From contig JANYHN010000062.1 of assembly GCA_025359045.1 (NCBI GenBank), positions 141,991 to 205,990 on the forward strand: a stretch of DNA of 64,000 nt. Direction: 5' to 3'. A program made the translations under genes and the position numbers. The notes under the pieces are model-generated. The model was given only the letters and a program-made list of their open reading frames with translations. It made no database searches and was not told where the DNA came from. The number at the start of each line of letters is the position of its first letter. The stretch's first letter is position 1. Shown one piece after another: positions 27,442 to 34,945 of the stretch. The stretch comes from Hyphomicrobiales bacterium (lineage in GTDB: Bacteria; Pseudomonadota; Alphaproteobacteria; Rhizobiales; Aestuariivirgaceae).

Positions 27442-29490
27442 TCAGGCGCGCTTTAGCTTTATGCTCGAAATTTTCTGCGATTTGATCAAGTTTTGGGCGG
27501 TCAATTCATTTTGGTAGTTGGCGTAGAACCCACCCACTATGTCAATCGACAGTGGTCGACCAAGATAATACCCTTGAACTTCTTCACAGCCGACCTCGAC
27601 CGCAAATTTTAGCTGGCCCAGAGTTTCAACGCCTTCAATGAGAACTGGTACATTTAGAGCAGCGCCTAGTCCAATGACTGTCTTTATAATAGCCTCGGCA
27701 CGCACATTATTTACAGCGGCATCAACAAATGACTTATCAATTTTGATACGATCAAATGGGAAGGAATTAAGTAATGAAAGCGATGAATACCCCGTTCCAA
27801 AATCATCCATGGCAATGGAAATGCCCATGCCTTTGAGCTGCCGCAAATTATGCAAAGCGCGATTGAGATCAAGGATCAAAGCCGTTTCAGTAATTTCCAA
27901 TTCGAGCCGTGATGGAGACATTCCTGTTTCCAATAGAATTTTCTGAACAATGCTTGGCATGGCCGGTTGGCAAATAGCCTTTGCCGAAATGTTCACAGCA
28001 ATCCTTGGAACCTTCGGCATCGTCACCATCAATTGACACGCTTGCGCCAAAACCCATGCATCAATCTCGTTAATTAAAGCAGAATCCTCTGCAACGGGAA
28101 TAAAAACAGCGGGTGACACAAGTCCACGGCTTGGGCAATTCCAACGCAGCAAAGCTTCAAACCCAGTCAAGACTTCAGTTTTGGAATCGAACTGTGGTTG
28201 ATAATTCAATTCCAATTGATTGTTTTGAATTGCCGACTTTAAATCATGTGCGACTTTACGCTGTTCGCGCACAAATTGATCCATGTTTTCGTCGTAAACT
28301 GATACGTTTTTACCAACTTGTGCTTTGCCCCGATACATAGCCAAATCGGCGTTTGCCAATAGATCGCGTCGGTTTGCGCCTTGATCAGGAAACAATGCTA
28401 CGCCAACGCTAACACCGGCCTCAATAAGTTTTAACTCCCAATCAATGGGGGCAGATAGGTGGGAGGCCAATTTGTTAGCCAATTCAATGGCGGCTTCCGG
28501 ACTCGCATTTTTTTGGACAAGAGCAAACTCATCTCCGCCAAGTCTTGCCGCATACTCATCATCGGAAAGAATTTCTGAAAGACGCAGCGCAGTGTTCTTC
28601 AAAAGTTGGTCGCCCGCCGCGTGTCCAAACAGATCATTCACTTCTTTAAATCGGTTGAAGTCAAAAATCAGAACAGCCACTTTGCTTTGGATTGCCGTAG
28701 CTTCTTTCAAACAGGCATCGAGATAGTCATTGAAGGCCAAACGATTGGGGAGGCCCGTTAAAACATCATGCATTGCAACTTTACGAATTTCTTTTTCGGC
28801 CTGTTCGCGATTCTTCAATTCGTTTGCGCGCTGAGTTACGTCATGGAGTGCCAATACACTCACACCATCGGGCAATTGCGTAATGTGTGCTTCGACAATG
28901 CGATCACCGAGGCGTATATCTTTCTCTCTGGTCGTTTTCACCAACTCAATTGTCTTAGTCAAACGTTGGCGATCATCTCCAAATGCGCCAGTGGCAAACT
29001 CAACAAATTGAGCATTCCAAAGTGAAATATTATCTTCACGATCAAACACCACAACGCCTGAAATTGTGCTGCTCAGAACCGTCTGCAAAAGTTTGTTACG
29101 GTCAGCATGCGCTAGGGCATAGCGGATCGAGCGATCCAATACATCCGCGTTTATCGATGTTTTTGGAACAAAGTCAGATGCACCAGCCTTCAAGGCGGCT
29201 TCATCGACAATATGATCAGCGATCCCTGTAAGCAAGATAACAGGCGTATCAATCCGGGCCGCGCGAACACTGTTAATAAAATCAATGCCCGTTGTGTGCC
29301 CCAACCGATAGTCACTAAAGATTACATCATAAGTATTTTTCGAAAGCTCAACCATCGCCGCAAGCGCCGAGGATGCAGTGGTCACCGCATAGGGCAAGCC
29401 GCTGACTTCGTTCAATGCATCGACGATCAGATATATATCATCCTCATCGTCATCAACGATCAAAAGCTTGACAGATTTGTGACTAGTCAC
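27442..29490 (-). CDS. response regulator with PAS, GGDEF and EAL domains
   Basis: A 682-residue cyclic-di-GMP protein. A receiver domain occupies residues 7-125 (phospho-acceptor D60 in SDYRLG), a short PAS-like region about 135-225, a GGDEF domain about 235-405 with an intact GGDEF motif (318-322), and an EAL domain about 415-665 with EALLRW (445-450) and DDFGTGYSS. Both enzymatic sites look complete, so it may make or break cyclic-di-GMP, or do one of these with the other serving regulation. It starts 25 bases after the carrier protein gene on the same strand, and so is the fifth gene of the amino-acyl transfer operon. Confidence 0.93.
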   Translation of the reverse strand: MTSHKSVKLLIVDDDEDDIYLIVDALNEVSGLPYAVTTASSALAAMVELSKNTYDVIFSDYRLGHTTGIDFINSVRAARIDTPVILLTGIADHIVDEAALKAGASDFVPKTSINADVLDRSIRYALAHADRNKLLQTVLSSTISGVVVFDREDNISLWNAQFVEFATGAFGDDRQRLTKTIELVKTTREKDIRLGDRIVEAHITQLPDGVSVLALHDVTQRANELKNREQAEKEIRKVAMHDVLTGLPNRLAFNDYLDACLKEATAIQSKVAVLIFDFNRFKEVNDLFGHAAGDQLLKNTALRLSEILSDDEYAARLGGDEFALVQKNASPEAAIELANKLASHLSAPIDWELKLIEAGVSVGVALFPDQGANRRDLLANADLAMYRGKAQVGKNVSVYDENMDQFVREQRKVAHDLKSAIQNNQLELNYQPQFDSKTEVLTGFEALLRWNCPSRGLVSPAVFIPVAEDSALINEIDAWVLAQACQLMVTMPKVPRIAVNISAKAICQPAMPSIVQKILLETGMSPSRLELEITETALILDLNRALHNLRQLKGMGISIAMDDFGTGYSSLSLLNSFPFDRIKIDKSFVDAAVNNVRAEAIIKTVIGLGAALNVPVLIEGVETLGQLKFAVEVGCEEVQGYYLGRPLSIDIVGGFYANYQNELTAQNLIKSQKISSIKLKRA

Positions 29491-29515
29491 CTTGCTTCAA
29501 TGCCCCAGCTTAAAT

Positions 29516-29773
29516 TTAAGCAACTTTCTGCGCTTCACTAGGTGGGCTAAATACGACCTTTTTCGCCTCAAGCAATTTACGGATATCGCCGAGTTTACGA
29601 AGACTTGCGATTTCTGGCATGGTAAAGCGAACATGGAACGCATTTTCCATCGCAAACACAACTTCGATGTGGCGAAGAGAATCCCACTTCGGCGTGTTCT
29701 GCGAATTTGATTCCTCGCTTAATTGAGCTGGATCAACACCTAATACTTGACCTACTAATTGATAAAGTTGCAT
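29516..29773 (-). CDS. carrier protein (acyl/aminoacyl carrier) of the Dlt-like operon
   Basis: An 85-residue carrier protein with the phosphopantetheine attachment Ser at residue 32 (KWDSLRHIEVVFAMENAF). The wording WDSLRHI is closer to DltC and aminoacyl carrier proteins than to fatty-acid AcpP (DSLD). It sits 43 bases after the synthetase-like ligase gene and 25 before the GGDEF-EAL gene. The likely role is to hold an amino acid as a thioester after charging by the ligase and to deliver it to the MBOAT protein. This is by analogy with DltC. Confidence 0.88.
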   Translation of the reverse strand: MQLYQLVGQVLGVDPAQLSEESNSQNTPKWDSLRHIEVVFAMENAFHVRFTMPEIASLRKLGDIRKLLEAKKVVFSPPSEAQKVA

Positions 29774-29816
29774 TTTTTACTCCTACACTGACACACTGTT
29801 TGACGATTATTATTAG

Positions 29817-31028
29817 TTACGAAAATATGCGGTTGCGAACGGCTTCCGGCCAACGATGAGGCTCAAACCCGTGTTGGGTAAAGGCTGCCAAAACCCAACG
29901 CTCGATGCCAAGGCCAACGCAACCTGTTTGAGCAGGTTCGCCGTTTGCACAATAAAATTCAAAACGCTTACCAAAAAAGTTTCCGTGCAGATTGATTGAA
30001 CCACAGGCTAACATTTTGGTACTGCCATCGTTGCCTAATGCTGGAATCTTGATTTCGTTTTTAACTTCCTGTGCCGCTTGCCAGAATTTTTTAGCAGCGG
30101 AAACAGTTGCGAAAAATGGGTCAGTTGCAGTTTGCACCTGACAATCAATATCAAAGAAAGTTGCCATTTCTTCAACAATCGGCAGAGCCTTAGCGCGGCA
30201 CTCGCGGACATATTCTTCCGTACCAACAAAAACCAATTCACGCACATTGAATTCATACAAACGGTCAAGACCATTTATATTACGCGACTCGTAACGGAAC
30301 ACGCGCCCCATCCAAGTGAAGCACTCACCAGTGAGATATGTTTTGCCTTTTAATGTCGGATAGCAAGGAAAACAGGCCGCTGGATTAAGGCACATACCGT
30401 CAATGTGGATGTGTTCTGGCTGAGGCAAAAGTGCACCTTCAGAACACGAATTAGCACGACGGAACTCTTCGATCGCGTCAAAATCTTCAATCACATTCCC
30501 AACAAATGTAACGGCATTAGGATGCGAGTCAAAGTAGCCACATTTATGCAGCGTATCTGCATCAATCATAGCCGGAAAGTGACCATCGGTTGCATTATAT
30601 GCTTTCTTGTAAAGTTCGCCTGCTTTTTCATTGATGAGCTGCGCAAGCTTAAGCACTGGGCCAGAATAGGCTACTTGGCCTTTGCCATAATCATGCATCC
30701 AGCCGCGTTCAACCAAGCCGTCATTTACCCCAACCTGGTACGGGCCAGTATCCTTGCGCTTGGTGTCGACGAAAACTTTGATTTCAAAACCACTCACTTG
30801 CTTGACCATCACATCAAGAAAGCGCTTTGCTTTATCGGCCACTTCTTCCATGTTGGCACCATCTCGCGCAATCAGCTTTGCCGATTTTAAATCCTCTGCG
30901 ACAACAATCCGGTCGATTTGCGGCGAAACAAAAACTGATTCTTTTTCTATATCGCCAGCAATCTCACGGTCAATTTCGCGTGACAGAGGAAGAATGATTT
31001 CATTGAAACTTGTGATGTGCTTGTTCAT
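29817..31028 (-). CDS. amino acid:[carrier protein] ligase, class II aaRS-like (atypical SerRS homologue)
   Basis: The 403-residue protein (ATG at 31028, GAGG five bases upstream; the open frame extends to 31145 into the MBOAT gene but has no better start) is a class II aminoacyl-tRNA synthetase-type catalytic domain. Motif 2 is FRYES (244-248) with E264 nearby, motif 3 is GLGIERW (372-378). C219 or C222, E264 and C370 are plausible zinc ligands by analogy to methanogen-type SerRS and its relatives. Proteins of this type in Bradyrhizobium and Agrobacterium are known to activate glycine or alanine and load it onto a carrier protein instead of tRNA. The first 110 residues do not resemble the tRNA-binding domain of SerRS. 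The carrier gene follows directly. Confidence 0.85.
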   Translation of the reverse strand: MNKHITSFNEIILPLSREIDREIAGDIEKESVFVSPQIDRIVVAEDLKSAKLIARDGANMEEVADKAKRFLDVMVKQVSGFEIKVFVDTKRKDTGPYQVGVNDGLVERGWMHDYGKGQVAYSGPVLKLAQLINEKAGELYKKAYNATDGHFPAMIDADTLHKCGYFDSHPNAVTFVGNVIEDFDAIEEFRRANSCSEGALLPQPEHIHIDGMCLNPAACFPCYPTLKGKTYLTGECFTWMGRVFRYESRNINGLDRLYEFNVRELVFVGTEEYVRECRAKALPIVEEMATFFDIDCQVQTATDPFFATVSAAKKFWQAAQEVKNEIKIPALGNDGSTKMLACGSINLHGNFFGKRFEFYCANGEPAQTGCVGLGIERWVLAAFTQHGFEPHRWPEAVRNRIFS

Positions 31029-31042
31029 TTTTGCCTCTACGA

Positions 31043-32554
31043 TTAAAATTTGTAATAAAGAAAGTTGGAGCCCGCGCCGATCGACGTCAGTGCAACTGTG
31101 TAAATAATTGCCGTTACGAATGCTGATCCTGCGCTTAAGCGCCAAGTTAAAAGTCCCGCGTCCATTTCCGTGCTCGCAGGTTTAACGTCACTTGTTGGCC
31201 AATCATGATGAAGTATCTGTTGTGTATTAGGCAGCAGCATCGTTATCGAACCAAAAAGAATGATCATTGAAAAAGCGCGGCCAATGTCTGCGCCCAGCAA
31301 CGAAGTGCTTAGATCGAAAGATCCCATTCCCCACATGCTCGTCAGAATAGTTGTAGCGGTTGAAACATCAGGTGCGCGGAACATGACCAATGCGCTTACA
31401 ACCGTGCACATCGTCAACAACCAACCCGCGGCCGTCGGCAATTTAATTTTAGAAAATTCACGCCATGCCAAGAAGATCGCTATGGCGCAGCCATGCATCA
31501 AACCGTACAAAATGTATGTCCAGCCAGAACCATGCCAAACACCAGCCACCAAGAACGTTACAATTGCTGGCATCGCGGCAACTAACATAAACCGCCCTAC
31601 ACTGCCCAGTCGCCAGCGTGCGCTGTTGCGCATGCCATTAATCGCCACGCCTGAATAAACATAGTTGGTAAAAAAGCGCGTCATCGTCATATGCCAGCGA
31701 CGCCAGAACTCAGAAATATTTGTCGATTTGAATGGCGAGTCAAAATTCAGTGGCAGCTTAATCCCGAATATCGTTCCCAAACCAATGGCCATGTCGGAAT
31801 AACCTGAAAAATCAAAATAGAGCTGAATTGCATAACAAACAGCGCCAATCCAAGACGTGCCAGCATCGATATGATTGCCCAAACTGGCGGCATCAAAAAC
31901 CTGATTCGCATATGGCGCAATGGAATCCGCCAGAACAACCTTTTTGAACAGACCAATACCAAACATTGTTAGACCAACAATCAATCGACGCAATTCAAAC
32001 GCAGGGTGTTGTGGCGCTTCCAGCTGTTCCATAATTTCGCGCTGCAAAACCAACGGCCCGGCAGTCACGCATGGAAAAAATGCACTGAACAAAATATAGC
32101 GACTAAAATTATGTTTAACGAGTTGATTGTTGTAAGCGTCAATGAGATAGCCAATTTGGATGAACGTAAAAAACGATACGCCAATAGGTGCTATCAAGTC
32201 AAAATGCGCAAAGCCAGAATCCAAAAGTCTATTTGAAATATCGATAAAGAAGTTCGAATACTTTAGATAACCCAGCATGACCAGATTGGTCGCAATACTA
32301 AAGAGCAATGTCTGCTTTGCCACTAAAGGATGATCCTTCAGACAAGCAATTATATTTCCAAGCATGTAGTTGAAAACAATTGACACAAGTAAAATCAATA
32401 GCAGCTTAACACCAAAAAATCCGTAAAAAACCAACGAAGCCAAACCAAGAAAATTAATTGCCCAATTCCAACCGCCCAAACGGTGCGCTAGGACGAAGCA
32501 GATAAACGTGATGGGCAAGAATAGAAAAATGAATTGATAGGAGGTAAAAAACAT
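31043..32554 (-). CDS. MBOAT-family O-acyltransferase (AlgI/DltB-like)
   Basis: A 503-residue polytopic membrane protein with about ten transmembrane helices. The MBOAT signature is intact: FWRRWHMTMTRFF (278-295), WHGSGWTYILYGLMHG (340-355) with the two invariant His residues at 341 and 354. This family includes AlgI, PatA-type O-acetylases and DltB, which pass an acyl group across the membrane to a glycan. Its start overlaps the stop of the SGNH gene by one base (TAATG), with GGAG upstream, and the aaRS-like ligase gene begins 14 bases after its stop. Confidence 0.93.
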   Translation of the reverse strand: MFFTSYQFIFLFLPITFICFVLAHRLGGWNWAINFLGLASLVFYGFFGVKLLLILLVSIVFNYMLGNIIACLKDHPLVAKQTLLFSIATNLVMLGYLKYSNFFIDISNRLLDSGFAHFDLIAPIGVSFFTFIQIGYLIDAYNNQLVKHNFSRYILFSAFFPCVTAGPLVLQREIMEQLEAPQHPAFELRRLIVGLTMFGIGLFKKVVLADSIAPYANQVFDAASLGNHIDAGTSWIGAVCYAIQLYFDFSGYSDMAIGLGTIFGIKLPLNFDSPFKSTNISEFWRRWHMTMTRFFTNYVYSGVAINGMRNSARWRLGSVGRFMLVAAMPAIVTFLVAGVWHGSGWTYILYGLMHGCAIAIFLAWREFSKIKLPTAAGWLLTMCTVVSALVMFRAPDVSTATTILTSMWGMGSFDLSTSLLGADIGRAFSMIILFGSITMLLPNTQQILHHDWPTSDVKPASTEMDAGLLTWRLSAGSAFVTAIIYTVALTSIGAGSNFLYYKF

Positions 32555-33759
32555 TATTTATCTCCCTCAGACTTCACTATCTCTGCAAATTCATCAAAAA
32601 TCTTTTGCAAGCAGGTTGGGTTAGAATGTTCTGCATCAATGTACATATCGGGCGTGCATCCAACCTTGTGAGGATTAAAACCGCCAATCATCTTGAGGCC
32701 GTGACGCGCAGCAATCTCGTGTGTCAACGCATCAACCTTTTGCAAGCCTTCGAAATAGGTGCTTCCCTGCAAATTATCATAGTAAACTGGATTGAAAGGT
32801 GGTTGAGCAAGATAGACTGTCGTACCTTGCGATTTTAAGTAGTCTAATAATTTTTCAAATGCATCAACACCACGTTGTTCCACCTGAGGCGGATCGTTAC
32901 GGCGCGTGTTAGCCAGCGCCATAGCTTCCTTCTTCATCCGCTCTTGACTGAAAAAGACCAAGTGCGCCTTTGACCACATGATCGAGCCATCTGGCATTAA
33001 CGTGTCGAGCGTTTCTGACCGGATGTCGGTGGTGGAGTGCGGACGAACATCCGCATTATGCCAGCGCGTCATATTGTCAAATAGCATAGATATCGAGAAG
33101 AGTTGACGAATACGCTGATAGGGAAACGTCGCCCAGTAGCTCTCTTTTTCAACACCAATTTTATCGGCCATTAGACGATAGTTAGCAATGCCTGGTTCCC
33201 ACAAATAGTCAGGCCGTGTCGCAATCGGACGAAACTGATTATCGCGAATGCTAATGATCATCCGCTTGGGCAGCCGATTATTTGTCGCAAAAATGTAAGG
33301 CGCACCAAGAAGATCTTCCCAGAAATCCCTATGTATGTGAGAGTTGTAAAGTGTCATACCCTTAAGAAGATAGCTATGGGCCTCCTGCCAGTGACTAGCA
33401 CCGATGATCACAACATCAGGCGTCGTTGTCATGCGGCTAACTTGCAGTTCGTGCAATTTACGAATGTTCAAATTGAGATCGAAAACAGCATAGTTCTGCC
33501 CTTTCTCGAATGCTTCAACCGCAGGCATTAGGCCATTGTCTGCATACATTTCGGGGCCGTAAGCCTTGTTGCCCAACCAGACGGAGGCCAATCCCGCTAT
33601 AATTGATATGAGACACAACAATGAATAAGAAAAGGTGGCATTTGTACCTTTCCGTTGCTCGGTTTTGGCTTCGCCACGAGGCACTACTCGCGCGCCAAAC
33701 GCCCCCAGATGTACATCAGATTGTAAAGATAAATCTACCACGACCGTACCTAACCCCAT
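32554..33759 (-). CDS. membrane-anchored SGNH-fold protein (AlgJ/AlgX/DltD-like)
   Basis: A 401-residue protein with one N-terminal transmembrane anchor (about 44-64) and a periplasmic domain. The SGNH catalytic set is suggested by S122 in IIGASHW and the C-terminal D375-x-x-H378 (DAEHSNPT), as in AlgX/AlgJ and DltD partners of MBOAT acyltransferases. It would act outside the inner membrane, taking the acyl or aminoacyl group from the MBOAT protein. It is the first gene of the operon: the next gene upstream, a transporter, starts at 34830 and ends 120 bases before this start, so a promoter could lie at 33760-33879. Confidence 0.75.
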   Translation of the reverse strand: MGLGTVVVDLSLQSDVHLGAFGARVVPRGEAKTEQRKGTNATFSYSLLCLISIIAGLASVWLGNKAYGPEMYADNGLMPAVEAFEKGQNYAVFDLNLNIRKLHELQVSRMTTTPDVVIIGASHWQEAHSYLLKGMTLYNSHIHRDFWEDLLGAPYIFATNNRLPKRMIISIRDNQFRPIATRPDYLWEPGIANYRLMADKIGVEKESYWATFPYQRIRQLFSISMLFDNMTRWHNADVRPHSTTDIRSETLDTLMPDGSIMWSKAHLVFFSQERMKKEAMALANTRRNDPPQVEQRGVDAFEKLLDYLKSQGTTVYLAQPPFNPVYYDNLQGSTYFEGLQKVDALTHEIAARHGLKMIGGFNPHKVGCTPDMYIDAEHSNPTCLQKIFDEFAEIVKSEGDK

Positions 33760-33879
33760 TAAACTCTAGGTACGTCAAACACATAAAAGAAACGGTAAAT
33801 TGGAATACCAAAAATTGAACTGAACCAATACTTATGAAATTATAGCTAACTAAACATTACCTGAGTTGTCAGAAAACCT

Positions 33880-34830
33880 TTATGCTAGCTCAACATGGAG
33901 CTGGTTTGATCGTTGTCCAGCGACCAGGAAATTTAAAAGAAGCGGTGCAAGAAAAATTGGTATTTGGGAGACACCCACATATGCATCAGTATGAATAGAA
34001 GCCACGCCGGAAAGCAAAACAAATCCTAATCCTACATTTCTGAAACCGCTCACAATACTCGCCGTCACAGCATCGTTCATACCCTGTTTGAACATAACGA
34101 TTGCAGTTAAATAGGCCATGCCAATGCCAAGCCCGGACACGATCGCAAGGTATATGGCAAACTGGCTAAAATCATTAAACATCATTTCTCGCGCAGCCCC
34201 AACGCGCCCTAAACCAAAAATCATCAAAGCAAGAATAGTAAGTCTCCTCGCGTTAAGTTCGATGAATTCGACTGAACGGATTGGGATCGCACGTGCAAAT
34301 CCCATGTAAACGAGGAATAGACCAAAAGGGAAACCTAGGAAGATCGCGCATCGAAAAGAAAATTCATTGAGATCAAGCTTAACCTCAGAGTGAAGAACCA
34401 GGGTAAAAAACACAAAGTACGAAATCGGCATCAAAAAGGTTGAAAGAATCATGCATTGCAAGGCCCGCTGTTTATTAACCTGCAAGAGTTCTGCAAAAGT
34501 AGGTGAAGCAAATAGTGATCCAGCTGACGCCGTTATAATCATCAGTGATGTGATCGAACCGTTAAGCTTTGCAAGATGGGCAATTGCAAGAATAATCGAA
34601 GGCAGCACAAAAAGTTGCCAAGCCACCACCTGCCACACTTTCTTATCAATCGAAAAGACCTGACTAAAATCAAGTCTTCCCATCGGTACAAGCGACAAAA
34701 TAATCATCAAAAATAAGCTCGTCCGTCCCAATGGGGCCATGATTTCACTAAGGCCCGGAACCAAAAAGCCGGCAAAAACTGTGACCATCAAAAGCAAACA
34801 CGCAATATTTTTTTCGACAGAATTTAACAT
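33880..34830 (-). CDS. putative BASS-family (bile acid:sodium symporter-like) transporter
   Basis: A 316-residue protein with about nine or ten hydrophobic segments. The pattern resembles bile acid/sodium symporter relatives: an N-terminal region rich in small and hydrophobic residues (FLVPGLSEIMAPLG), and a conserved-like core segment ASIVSGFRNVGLGFVLLSG corresponding to the family's RN-containing helix. Identification is only moderate, and it could be another member of the wider BART/AbrB-like superfamily. It is on the same strand as the Dlt-like operon, 120 bases upstream. Confidence 0.5.
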   Translation of the reverse strand: MLNSVEKNIACLLLMVTVFAGFLVPGLSEIMAPLGRTSLFLMIILSLVPMGRLDFSQVFSIDKKVWQVVAWQLFVLPSIILAIAHLAKLNGSITSLMIITASAGSLFASPTFAELLQVNKQRALQCMILSTFLMPISYFVFFTLVLHSEVKLDLNEFSFRCAIFLGFPFGLFLVYMGFARAIPIRSVEFIELNARRLTILALMIFGLGRVGAAREMMFNDFSQFAIYLAIVSGLGIGMAYLTAIVMFKQGMNDAVTASIVSGFRNVGLGFVLLSGVASIHTDAYVGVSQIPIFLAPLLLNFLVAGQRSNQLHVELA

Positions 34831-34945
34831 TTATCACCAATTGCCCGTAGACGAAAATAATTTTACTTTGAACGAACGTTCAACCCAATTCCCTCGTTTC
34901 ATAACCACCATTGGTTAAAAATAAAAAAACCAAACTGAATAAATC

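Noticed and set aside
29817..31145. An ordinary seryl-tRNA synthetase with the longer start at 31145
   Set aside because: The protein lacks a recognisable SerRS tRNA-binding arm and lies next to a carrier protein gene. The extra N-terminal 39 residues fall inside the MBOAT gene and have no ribosome site, unlike the ATG at 31028.
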